A stretch of 64,000 nucleotides of DNA from Wenzhouxiangella sp. XN79A (GTDB taxonomy: Bacteria > Pseudomonadota > Gammaproteobacteria > Xanthomonadales > Wenzhouxiangellaceae): NCBI RefSeq assembly GCF_012272825.1, contig NZ_JAAWWS010000136.1, positions 31,946-95,945 of the forward strand. Reading direction: 5' to 3'. Shown piece by piece: positions 37,808 to 45,935 of this stretch. The notes under the pieces were generated by a model, which did no database searches, was not told where the DNA came from, and saw nothing but the letters and a program-made list of their open reading frames with translations. The translations under genes and the position numbers were made by a program. Every line of letters starts with the position of its first letter. Position 1 is the stretch's first letter.

Positions 37808-38389
37808 TCAGCGCCGGGCCGCGGGCAGTTTCGAGAAGATCTCGGTCACCGAGTCGCTGATGATCCCGCGCGGGTTGCTGACGACGCGCTGGGTGAGTCG
37901 ACCTTCGACGCGTCCTTCCCAGATGAGCTGTTCGAGGCGCGCATCGACCACGTCGATGGTGATCGTTCCTGTCTCGTAATTGTTGCTCTCGGCCTTGAGG
38001 GTATAGACGGGCCAGGTGCTGTACATGCCATAGCGGTAGTCGTAGTAATCGTCCATCGACTGCAGGTTGGCGTGCAAGTAGATATCTTCGTGTTGTTCGG
38101 CGTTGACGAAGAAATTGATCAACAGGTCCGGACTCTCCGGATCGTAGCGATAGCCGAGCGCGGTCAGCTCTCTGCGCGACGCGGACTTGAAGAACTCCGT
38201 GATCTTCGGCGCCAGCCCACCTCTGTCCGTTCCGGTTTCTTCGATGAATCCGAACGTTCGGTAGTCGGCGAAATCCACGTTCGGCGCGGAGTACGTGTGG
38301 ACGCGAGGGCCGGTTGCGCAGCCGGCGAGCAGGGTCGCGAGCATGAGGGCGAGGAACAGCGTTGAAGCACGATCAAGGGTCATGGCCAT
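37808..38389 (-). CDS. DUF4136 lipoprotein
   Basis: 193 residues. The lipoprotein signal peptide ends in LLAGC (Cys near residue 23). The mature part matches the DUF4136 pattern: VDFADYRTFGFIEE near the start, SRRELTALGYRYDPESPDLLINFFV in the middle (shown in parts: LTALGYRYDPESPDLLINF), and a late TITIDVVDARLEQLIWEG. Function of the family is unknown; members are outer-membrane anchored. AGGAA precedes the ATG at 38389. Convergent with the porin gene, 28 bp between stops. Confidence 0.85.
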   Translation of the reverse strand: MAMTLDRASTLFLALMLATLLAGCATGPRVHTYSAPNVDFADYRTFGFIEETGTDRGGLAPKITEFFKSASRRELTALGYRYDPESPDLLINFFVNAEQHEDIYLHANLQSMDDYYDYRYGMYSTWPVYTLKAESNNYETGTITIDVVDARLEQLIWEGRVEGRLTQRVVSNPRGIISDSVTEIFSKLPAARR

Positions 38390-39037
38390 GGATTCCTGGT
38401 TCGAAGAAGGTCGACTGAAGCAAGCCTGCGAAGCACGAGTGGAGTGTCCCGGGTGTTCGTCGCGGCACGAGGACGTCGAACTGCAAGCACAACGAGTCGT
38501 CCGCGGACTCGAACGACCGGTGCTCATCGCGATGATCCGCCGTCCTCATTATCGGTCGGTGCGGGTAGGCGTTCAAGCGGGTATCGGATTCTGACGGCAC
38601 GGGTCCACCTGGATTCATGGGGTGGTCCCTTGAATCCACGCACGGCGTCGTCGAAGAAGCCTCGGAGCGTGGGGACCGAACGCCGCTCGCAGCGGGTACC
38701 CGGCTCGGCCGCTGCGGGCAGCCAGGAGCGTTCCGACAAGCCCGGATGGATTGACGACGCAGGTCTTGGCCCGTCGTTCGACCAGGTGGACGGCCTGCTG
38801 GCTTCCAGCCGCGCGCCCGACGGAGTGGTTCCCGTCGGACCGCCCCGGCATCAGGGGGCGGTGCAGTATGCTGGCGTGAGGCTCGACATCGAGCTGGCCT
38901 CGAACGCCACCTCGCTGTCCCGGGCCTGGAAGGTCGTTTCGATATCGAAGCGGAATGGGTCGCATGGATGGCCTCTGTGGCGATCAGTCCGAACGAATGC
39001 GATCCGTTCAGCGGGCTCGAAAAAAAGGGACGAACAG
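38390..39037. other. 648-bp intergenic region upstream of the sodium symporter
   Basis: No convincing gene. Open frames on both strands lack start context and family-like composition. It holds an inverted repeat TGGATTCA (38610-38617) / TGAATCCA (38631-38638) and a -10-like TATGCT at 38867-38872 that could start the symporter transcript. It must also carry the promoter of the divergent DUF4136 gene. Confidence 0.5.
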
Positions 39038-40417
39038 ATGCTGATTGCCACGATGATTGCCTACCTGGTCGCGCTGCTCGCGATCGGGGTCTGGGCCCAG
39101 CGCCGCACGCGCGACACCGCCGACTTCCACCTGGCGGGCCGGAAGATGGGGCCGTGGGTCGCCGCGCTGTCGGCCTCGGCCTCGTCGTCCTCGGCCTGGA
39201 CGCTGCTGGGCATGAGCGGGGCGGCCTACGCCTGGGGGCTCGAGGCGATCTGGCTGGTGCCGGCGGTGGTCTCCGGTTTCGTCATCAACTGGGTCTTCGT
39301 CGCGCCGCGACTGCAGCCGGCCAGCCACGCCAACGGCGCGCTGACGCTGGTCGAGTTCCTGGCCTCGGGCGTCGACGCGGTCACCGAGCGGCGGCTGCGC
39401 GCACTGGGCGCACTGATCATCCTGTTCTGCTTCACCTTCTACGTCGCCTCGCAGTTCCAGGCCGCCGGAACGGCGATCGGCGCGGCCATGCCGGTGTCGG
39501 CCACGGTCGCGATCATTTCCGGCGCCGCGATCGTCATCGCCTACGTGTTCCTCGGCGGCTTCTGGGCCGCCAGCGTGACCGACGCGCTGCAGGGCCTGAT
39601 GATGCTGCTGGTGGCCCTCGTCCTGCCGGTGGCGGCGCTGATCGCCGTGGGCGGCTTCGACGCCATCTTCGACGGCCTCCGGGCGCTGGACGATCCTTCG
39701 CTGGTCCGTTGGGCGGATCAACCGAACCTGCCGCTGGCCGTGGTGTTCGTCGCTGGCCTGTTCGGCATCGGTATCGGTTATCCCGGCCAGCCGCACGTGG
39801 TCAACCGCTTCATGGCGCTGGAGAGACCCGAGTCGATCCGCATCGCGCGTGCCGTCGCGCTGACCTGGGCGGCGCTGATCTACACCGGGATGGTGCTGCT
39901 GGGCTGGGCCGGGCGGGTGCTGATGCCGGAGCTCGCCGACGGCGAGTCACTGCTGCTGGTGCTGGCCGCCGACCTGCTTCCGGCGGTGATCGGCGGGCTG
40001 ATCGCCGGCGGGGTGCTGGCCGCGATCATGTCGACGGCCGATAGCCAATTGCTGGTCGCCGGCTCGGCGGTCAGCCACGACCTGCGCAACGGTCACTTCT
40101 CGCTGGCGCTGGACCGGATCGTGATCATCGTCCTGGGCATCGCCGCCGTCGTGCTCGCGCTGTTCTTCCCCGCCACCATCTTCGACCGCGTCCTGTTCGC
40201 CTGGCAGGGCCTCGGCAACGCCTTCGGCCCGCTGCTGCTGATCCTGCTGATCTACGGCGGCGTGAAGCCCGGCCACCGGCTGGCCGCCATGGCGACCGGC
40301 TTCGTCCTGACCGTCGCCCTGAGCTTCACCCCGAACGCCCCGGGCGACGCCGTCGAACGCCTCGTGCCGTTCTTCCTCGCGCTGGCCATCGCCTGGGTCG
40401 GGCGGGTGCGTCGCTGA
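39038..40417 (+). CDS. Sodium/solute symporter (SSS family, PutP-like)
   Basis: 459-residue membrane protein with about 12-13 hydrophobic helices. Family features: ADFHLAGRKMGPWVAALSASASSSSAW (shown in parts: FHLAGRKMGP, ALSASASSSSAW) in TM1-2, a GFVINW segment in TM3, GYPGQPHVVNRFMAL near the middle, and AAIMSTADSQLLVAGSAVSHD, the conserved Na+-binding TM8 region. Resembles sodium/proline symporters; substrate not provable. The ATG at 39038 has AAAGGGA 9 nt upstream; the frame extends much farther upstream without gene-like content. Confidence 0.92.
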   Translation: MLIATMIAYLVALLAIGVWAQRRTRDTADFHLAGRKMGPWVAALSASASSSSAWTLLGMSGAAYAWGLEAIWLVPAVVSGFVINWVFVAPRLQPASHANGALTLVEFLASGVDAVTERRLRALGALIILFCFTFYVASQFQAAGTAIGAAMPVSATVAIISGAAIVIAYVFLGGFWAASVTDALQGLMMLLVALVLPVAALIAVGGFDAIFDGLRALDDPSLVRWADQPNLPLAVVFVAGLFGIGIGYPGQPHVVNRFMALERPESIRIARAVALTWAALIYTGMVLLGWAGRVLMPELADGESLLLVLAADLLPAVIGGLIAGGVLAAIMSTADSQLLVAGSAVSHDLRNGHFSLALDRIVIIVLGIAAVVLALFFPATIFDRVLFAWQGLGNAFGPLLLILLIYGGVKPGHRLAAMATGFVLTVALSFTPNAPGDAVERLVPFFLALAIAWVGRVRR

Positions 40418-40420
40418 AAA

Positions 40421-40614
40421 GCAGTTCTCGCGGAGACGCAGAGGCGCATTGAAACAGCAACTGCGGAACTGCAGATGATGGGCGCGAAGACGCGAAGGCG
40501 CGAAGAGAAAAGCGACAGCGTTAATGAAACCGCAGATGAACGCGGATGAACGCAGAATGACTCGGACGCAGCCATCCCCCGTATGCCATCCTGGGCGGAG
40601 CGAAGCGACGACCC
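40421..40614. repeat. Composite intergenic repeat, left copy
   Basis: Starts 3 bp after the symporter stop. Order: CTCGCGGAGACGCAGAGG, then an 8-bp-periodic block GCGCGAAGACGCGAAGG, then a 10-bp-periodic block CGCAGATGAACGCGGATGAA, then GGAGCGAAGCGACGA. The same blocks occur in the same order on the opposite strand at 43551-43735, so the two copies form a long imperfect inverted repeat around the intervening two-gene segment. Confidence 0.88.
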
Positions 40615-40646
40615 CGGACCCAGTGTATTTGCCTCGATGATTGTGC

Positions 40647-41648
40647 TCAGGGGCCGCTGTCGAGATCGGGCGGCGTTTCGATGCGAACGCCGATGACGGC
40701 CTCGGGGCCGCGCCAAAATTCAGGGGCAGGGAGAGGTGGGTCGTTGAGGTAGACCGGCAGTTCTCCTAGAAAGGCTCGGATTCGCGATGGGCCAATGTCG
40801 AAATGGTTCGCCGAAAAGAGCACCTGCCCACCTTGATGAAGTTCGCATCCGTTCAGTTTTTCACCCTCGGCGCCCTGCTTGATATCGCAGCGGAATTCGG
40901 CACCGGAACGCGAGTCTCGATAGGTGGCTGAAAAGGGCAGTTCGACGATCTGAGTGTTTCGATCGTTTTCGAGCTCTGGAACCCGTTCATCGAAATGAAA
41001 TCGCCAGGGAGGACGTTCGGGGTTGGATTGGTCGATGAAGACCCACTGACCCATGATTTCCGGCAGAAGAAGGCTGCTGGTTCCCTCATAAAAGCCCGGC
41101 GTGTTGTTGGTTCCGAGCTTGTAGTTTTGCTTCACGGCGAACGCTTCTAGCGATCCGGCGTCGTCGTCAAGCACTATGGATACCTGCATTTGGCCAACAA
41201 ACGGGAAGAAAACCGCCACGTCGCCAACTTCTTCAGTCGCCAGACTCGACACCGGAAGGTCGCAGGTCAGACAGGGTCCGTCGGTGACCTTGTATAGTTT
41301 GCCGATCATCCAGTGCAACGGAAAATAGCCTTCCGGATTCGGTGGGGGATGGCCAGTGGTGGTCAGACCAGTATCGATCGCGTCATCACGAATCTCGGAG
41401 TTTGCAGTAAAAATCTGAGCTTCTCCAGTTTCGTCGTCATAGGCATAAATCACCAGAAAAAGAATCTCGTTCTGGATCTCCACATAGAAGCCTCGGCCAC
41501 GGTTGGTGTCACTCTGGTCTACGTACATACCGGGTTCTGGATAGACTGCAAAAGCAGATTGATAAAGAGTTGCTGAAGCCAAGAGAAGTGCGCTGGTCGA
41601 AAATGACCAAATTCGAGATTCTTGCTGAGTTTGGTTTTCAAAAAACAT
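40647..41648 (-). CDS. Secreted protein of unknown function, coupled to the metalloprotease
   Basis: 333 residues, family not recognised. A signal peptide lies at about 10-34 (SALLLASATLYQSAFA). Two segments resemble each other: PGMYVDQSDTNRGRGFYVEI followed by an aromatic-rich strand (LFLVIYAYDDETGEAQIF), and GQWVFIDQSNPERPPWRFHF later on. This recalls repeated beta modules in secreted proteins of Xanthomonadales-like bacteria. Two Cys (TCD) may pair with PCL. The ATG at 41648 overlaps the metalloprotease stop (TGATG), so translation is probably coupled. Composition is clearly lower in G+C than flanking genes. Confidence 0.7.
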   Translation of the reverse strand: MFFENQTQQESRIWSFSTSALLLASATLYQSAFAVYPEPGMYVDQSDTNRGRGFYVEIQNEILFLVIYAYDDETGEAQIFTANSEIRDDAIDTGLTTTGHPPPNPEGYFPLHWMIGKLYKVTDGPCLTCDLPVSSLATEEVGDVAVFFPFVGQMQVSIVLDDDAGSLEAFAVKQNYKLGTNNTPGFYEGTSSLLLPEIMGQWVFIDQSNPERPPWRFHFDERVPELENDRNTQIVELPFSATYRDSRSGAEFRCDIKQGAEGEKLNGCELHQGGQVLFSANHFDIGPSRIRAFLGELPVYLNDPPLPAPEFWRGPEAVIGVRIETPPDLDSGP

Positions 41649-43289
41649 CAGAGGCACCCAGCCGTATATGTTGCAGTCTGGCTGCCGGTCTTCCATGCGT
41701 TGCAACCGGCGCTGTTGCATGCGCGAACCCTGACCCATGTGCTTGATGTCACTTCAAGAGGCACTGATTCCTCCACGCCCCTATAGAAACTATCTGGACT
41801 GCTGAACCAACTATTGGAATCCGTTTCGATTTCATACCAGCCAACCAGGCCAGTCGGGGCTGCATAATTTACCCAGTTATCCCCGAAGCAGAGGCCCCTA
41901 ATAATCGAGACTGTTCCAAATGCACCCGGTGCAGCTCCGCTCGGAGTTCTGTAGCCCCCAATTACAGACGCCATAGTCTCGAGAGCTTGAACCGCATCGC
42001 TTTCGCTCGGTACACCTATCGCTTGCGACTGGTACGTCTTGCCTGGATCAGACCAGAGGTTCAGTCGATCACAGCTGCTTAGAGTGCAAGATCCATTTGA
42101 ACCCATGATCGTGCGAAACTCCGGCACCCCGCCGCTTCCAGGGTATGAGTAGCCGTTGCCGAATGAATATGCTTGGTACCCTGCGTTCGGCGGATAATCA
42201 TGCCCGATTCCCAGATTGGGACCGATTTCATGCGTAAAATTGTTGAACATCGAGATGCAGCCATCGCCTGTATTCGCGGTCCACTTGGTTTCGGAGTTGC
42301 CTGAAGGCGAGTCGGCGGGGAGTCCTGCTCCACACGTCGTTCCCGCTCTGGCTTCATCCCAAATCAATAGTGCCAAATCCGCATTGTGGGTATTGCGAAG
42401 CGGAGTAACATCTTCGAACGTGTTGCCGGGGAAGGTGCTTTTCATTTGCTCTGCCATCGTGATGGCCTGAAAAGGGTCTACGTTTAGAGGGGCGGTGTAA
42501 CTACTTGCTTCGTAATGAACTACCCTTCCGACAGCATCAACATCGCTATCGTCGAATGAGACGTTCATTGACGTAATTGAGGCATTCGCGAGGGCTTCGA
42601 TGTCGTAATTCGAGGCGGCGCCGCCGGTATAGAGAAGCAAGATGTCGATGACTGCGGTTCCGCCCGGGGACTTCGACGCCTGAGCGGCCGCATGTGGTTC
42701 CCTTGAGCCCGGGCTGGCACCGAATGTGCCTGAGGCCTTCTCGTCTCTGTGCGAGTCAATACCATGCGCGCAGACGCTCTCCATCTCATACGCGGCAATA
42801 TCCGGCTCTCGAGTGTAGGTATTGCCGTCCGAGCCCTGGCGCAGTTCATAGACGATCGGTCCGACCCGCATCATGCCGAAATAGCCGGTCTTGGTGATGG
42901 ATACGACAAAATCGGAGTGTTCGTAGCCTTCGATCGCACCGACCCAGGTCCAGGCTGAGTCGGTCCACTCCTCGACGTAGCGACCGTTCAGCCGATAGAT
43001 TTCGCCGGGAAATGGCTCAATCGTGACTGTGGATTGGGCGAGCGGTGCGAATTCGGTCGGCTCAACGCCTTCTCCGGGTGGCTTGGCGGGGTGCAACAAT
43101 GGGTCGAACTCAAGTTCCACCCGGGCGAAGCGGCGGGAGTGTCGATTGTCGATCCCGGCCTCGCGGGCGACTGATTCAGCGACGATCTCGGGAGAATGAA
43201 TGAGGGCCGGTCCTGCTTCAGAGCCGTGCAGGGGGGGGGGCGAGCAGAGCGGTAGCAAGCATGCCGGTACCGATCAGTGAATTCCGCAT
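41648..43289 (-). CDS. Secreted metalloprotease-like protein, frame broken at a poly-G tract
   Basis: The proper start is the ATG at 43289 with AGGAAA upstream, beginning the signal peptide MRNSLIGTGMLATALLA. Ten C (minus strand; G10 at 43231-43240) then shift the frame and translation stops at 43218. With nine C the frame joins the 546-residue protein; in the given sequence only a weak TTG at 43258 opens it. The body has a long propeptide-like part, a reprolysin-type zinc motif HEIGPNLGIGHD near residue 353 where canonical HExxHxxGxxHD has His instead of Pro, a Met-turn-like IMGS, and a fibronectin-III-like C-terminus (VRVRACNSAGCNAW). Lower G+C than neighbours. Could be phase-variable, decayed, or affected by sequencing error. 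Confidence 0.7.
43231..43240. repeat. Homopolymer G10 in the metalloprotease signal-peptide region
   Basis: Ten consecutive G on the plus strand, codons 17-20 of the metalloprotease reading frame from its ATG. The only comparable run in the vicinity. Loss of one base (or gain of two) restores the frame between the signal peptide and the mature protein. Confidence 0.9.
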
Positions 43290-43376
43290 TTCGTGTTTCC
43301 TACTGGATGAGCCAACGCAAGCCACGGTAGCACCCGCTGGCGGGTCGTTCAACCTGGGCCAGGGCGTTCTTCTTCA

Positions 43377-43395
43377 TGAATGTGAAATATATTCA
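43377..43395 (-). promoter_or_regulatory. A+T-rich palindromic promoter/operator candidate for the metalloprotease
   Basis: TGAATGTGAAATATATTCA contains terminal TGAAT/ATTCA inverted arms and, on the minus strand, a TATATT -10-like hexamer, about 90 bp upstream of the metalloprotease ATG. It is the only strongly A+T-rich stretch in the gap. No -35 is certain. Confidence 0.4.
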
Positions 43396-43510
43396 GAAGC
43401 TTACGGTGCGCTCCCGGGCGACGAATCCTGTTCGCTGCGGCGATGACTGTGTGGGTCGAGCGGGCGATGAATTCCGGGGTCGGGCCTGGAATGAAGGCCC
43501 AAAGTCGCTG

Positions 43511-43536
43511 GATCCCGGGTCAAGCCCGGAACGACA
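43511..43536. repeat. Short palindromic element GGATCCCGGGTCAAGCCCGG
   Basis: A 5-bp stem CCGGG / CCCGG around TCAAG, at 43515-43529, flanked by GGAT and AACGAC. This word is familiar as a dispersed intergenic element in many proteobacterial genomes; here it directly abuts the right composite repeat. Confidence 0.55.
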
Positions 43537-43550
43537 GAATTGGTGATGTC

Positions 43551-43735
43551 GGATCGTCGCTTCGCTCCAACCGGGATGACATCGGGGTGGGACCGCATGT
43601 CCAATCTGCGTTCATCCGCGTCCATCTGCGGTACTTTTTGCGGGTTTCCGCCTTTCTCTTCGCGCCTTCGCGTCTTCGCGCCCATCCTCTGCCGTTTGAT
43701 TTTCGAATTTCTCTGCGTCTCTGCGAGAACCTGCT
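43551..43735. repeat. Composite intergenic repeat, right (inverted) copy
   Basis: The reverse complement reads GCAGGTTCTCGCAGAGACGC, then GGGCGCGAAGACGCGAAGG, then CGCAGATGGACGCGGATGAA, then GGAGCGAAGCGACGA, matching the left copy block for block. It ends 76 bp before prpD. The gap 43290-43811 otherwise holds only the metalloprotease upstream region, the palindromic element and the prpD promoter. Confidence 0.88.
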
Positions 43736-43762
43736 TTCGCTCCCGGTCGCCCGGTCCGGGAC

Positions 43763-43771
43763 TGATAAAAT
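43763..43771 (+). promoter_or_regulatory. Extended -10 promoter candidate for prpD
   Basis: TGATAAAAT: a TG dinucleotide followed by -10 hexamer TAAAAT at 43766-43771, 40 bp before the prpD ATG. Flanking CCGGG words (43757 and 43774 region) form a small inverted repeat around it. Confidence 0.45.
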
Positions 43772-43811
43772 ACCGGGCTGACCTTTACCCATTTCCCGAG
43801 GAAGCCCGTCC

Positions 43812-45266
43812 ATGAGCGGAGAAGTCGATATTCGCGCCGCCGCGCGTCCCGAGCCCGATGCGCTGATCCAGCAGATCGCCGATTACGTCTGCGACTACGA
43901 GATCACGTCGGAAGAAGCCTGGCAGACGGCGCACTACTGCCTGAAGGACTCGCTGGCCTGCTCGATGCTGGCGATGCGCTTCCCCGAGTGCGTCAAGCTG
44001 CTCGGCCCGCTGGTGCCGGGCGCCGACCTGAAGGGCGGGGCGCGGGTGCCCGGCACGCACTTCGAGCTCGACCCGGTCCAGGCCGCCTTCAACATCGGCG
44101 TGCAGGTCCGCTACCTCGACTTCAACGACACCTGGCTGGCCGCCGAGTGGGGCCATCCGTCGGACAACCTCGGCGCGATCCTGGCCGTGGCCGACTACAT
44201 CTCGCGCACGGAAGTCGCCGAAGGTCGCCCGCCGCTGTCCGTGGACCGGGTCCTCGAGGCGATGATCAAGGCCCACGAGATCCAGGGCGTGCTGGCGCTG
44301 AAGAATTCCTTCAACCGCGTCGGCCTCGACCACGTGCTGCTGGTCCGTGTGGCCTCGACGGCGGTGGTCACGCACATGCTGGGGGGCTCGCGCGACGACG
44401 TGATCAACGCCGTGACCCAGGCCTGGATCGACGGCGGCGCGCTCCGCACCTACCGCCACGCGCCGAACACCGGCCCGCGCAAGAGCTGGGCGGCCGGTGA
44501 TGCCTGCCGTCGCGCCGTGATGCTGGCCCTGCTGACGCTGAAGGGCGAGATCGGCTATCCGTCGGCGCTGACGGCCAAGGGCTGGGGCTTCCAGGACGTG
44601 CTGTTCAAGGGCCAGGACCTGGTGCTGGAACGCGAATTGGGCAGCTACGTGATGGAGAACATCCTGTTCAAGATCTCCTTCCCGGCCGAGTTCCACGCCC
44701 AGACCGCCGTGGAATGCGCGCTGAAGCTCCATCCGGAGGTCAAGGACCGGCTCGACGACATCGAACGGATCGAGATCGAGACCCAGGAAGCCGGCGTTCG
44801 CATCATCGACAAGACCGGCCCGCTGAACAACTACGCCGACCGCGACCACTGCATCCAGTACATGGTCGCCGTGCCGCTGATCTTCGGCAACCTGACCGCC
44901 GAGTCCTACAACGACGACGTCGCGGCGAATCCGCGTATCGACGCGCTGCGCGACAAGATGACCGTCAAGGAAAACCCGCGCTTCACCGAGGAGTACTTCG
45001 ACGCCGACAAGCGCGCGATCGGCAACTCGGTGCAGGTGTTCTTCACCGACGGCTCGAGCACCGAGAAAGTCAGCATCGATTACCCGGTCGGCCACCGCCG
45101 CCGGCGCGACGAGGGCATCCCGCTGCTCGAAGACAAGTTCGAGCGCGCGATCCGCGGCTACTTCAGCAAGCGCCAGGCCGACGGCATCATGGAGGCGATG
45201 GAGAACCGGGCCGTGGCGTCGAACATGGACGTCCACGAGTTCGGCGCCCTCTGGTCGCTGATCTGA
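43812..45266 (+). CDS. prpD: 2-methylcitrate dehydratase, MmgE/PrpD family
   Basis: 484 residues, the length of bacterial PrpD, which dehydrates 2-methylcitrate in propionate catabolism. Family features: LKDSLACSMLAMRFPEC, GARVPGTHFELDPVQAAFNIG (shown in parts: GTHFELDPVQAAFNIG), YLDFNDTWLAAEWGHPSDNLGA (FNDTW...HPSDN core), and AGDACRRAVMLALL. The prpB, prpC and regulator genes that usually flank prpD are absent. It precedes a cytochrome b gene by 10 bp. Confidence 0.9.
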   Translation: MSGEVDIRAAARPEPDALIQQIADYVCDYEITSEEAWQTAHYCLKDSLACSMLAMRFPECVKLLGPLVPGADLKGGARVPGTHFELDPVQAAFNIGVQVRYLDFNDTWLAAEWGHPSDNLGAILAVADYISRTEVAEGRPPLSVDRVLEAMIKAHEIQGVLALKNSFNRVGLDHVLLVRVASTAVVTHMLGGSRDDVINAVTQAWIDGGALRTYRHAPNTGPRKSWAAGDACRRAVMLALLTLKGEIGYPSALTAKGWGFQDVLFKGQDLVLERELGSYVMENILFKISFPAEFHAQTAVECALKLHPEVKDRLDDIERIEIETQEAGVRIIDKTGPLNNYADRDHCIQYMVAVPLIFGNLTAESYNDDVAANPRIDALRDKMTVKENPRFTEEYFDADKRAIGNSVQVFFTDGSSTEKVSIDYPVGHRRRRDEGIPLLEDKFERAIRGYFSKRQADGIMEAMENRAVASNMDVHEFGALWSLI

Positions 45267-45276
45267 CGCGCGCGCC

Positions 45277-45807
45277 GTGAGCCGCGCCGCTCACGAGGCG
45301 ATTCGCCACCCGAAATCGCTCCGGCAGCTGCACTGGCTGCTGGCCGTGCTGCTGCCGGGGCTGATCCTGTTCGGCCTGTGGATGGGCCAGCTGGACCGTA
45401 GCGATCCGCTGAAGGCCCTGGTGCTGCCGTGGCACCTGGCGGCCGGCGGGCTGGTGGCGGTGCTGGCCATCTGGCGCTGGACGATCCGGCGCCGCCATCC
45501 CGAATCGCTGCGCGCGGCCGCCGCGCGCACGACCCCGCTCCGCCGGCGCCTGGCCGGTACGGTCCATGCCGCGTTCTATCTGCTGCTCATCGGGCTGCCG
45601 CTGCTCGGTTTCGGCGTCTGGATCCTCGATCCGCACCTGGGCCCGGCCCCCTTCGGCGACGGCGTGGCGGTCGGCAACTGGTCCGAACGGCTCCATCGGA
45701 TGCACTATCTCGGCGCCTGGTCCGTGGCCGTGCTGCTGCCGTTGCACGTCTTGGGTGCGCTGACGCCGGAGCCTGACGGCCGGCGCCCGCTGGGCAGGAT
45801 GGGATGA
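45277..45807 (+). CDS. Cytochrome b561-family protein
   Basis: 176-residue inner-membrane di-haem cytochrome b with four helices at about 18-36, 49-67, 96-117 and 142-162. Conserved His ligands are visible as RQLHW in helix 1, LPWHLAAGG in helix 2, GTVHAAFYL in helix 3 and LLPLHVLGAL in helix 4. Such proteins pass electrons from quinol or to superoxide/periplasmic acceptors. Start GTG at 45277, 10 bp after prpD; a functional link to prpD is not evident. Confidence 0.88.
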   Translation: MSRAAHEAIRHPKSLRQLHWLLAVLLPGLILFGLWMGQLDRSDPLKALVLPWHLAAGGLVAVLAIWRWTIRRRHPESLRAAAARTTPLRRRLAGTVHAAFYLLLIGLPLLGFGVWILDPHLGPAPFGDGVAVGNWSERLHRMHYLGAWSVAVLLPLHVLGALTPEPDGRRPLGRMG

Positions 45808-45814
45808 GTGCAGG

Positions 45815-45928
45815 GGGCTAGGGACGAGGGACTAGTGAAGAAAAACGGGGACTAGGGGCGAGCATCGGAAGGGCAGGGCGGACTGGGCACGGGGTTCTAC
45901 TCGTCCCTCGTCCCTAGTCCCTTTCCCC
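45815..45928. repeat. Inverted pair of 7-bp-periodic repeats
   Basis: Left arm GGGCTAGGGACGAGGGACTA (45815-45834) and right arm made of TCGTCCC, TCGTCCC, TAGTCCC, TTTCCCC (45901-45928) are reverse complements in heptamer units and flank a 65-bp spacer that contains another GGGGACTAGGGG. It fills the gap between two convergent genes and can form a large hairpin. Confidence 0.75.
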
Positions 45929-45935
45929 TCGCCTT

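Noticed and set aside
38615..38965. 116-codon minus-strand frame in the gap before the symporter
   Set aside because: No SD, Arg/Pro-rich, no resemblance to a family; judged non-coding.
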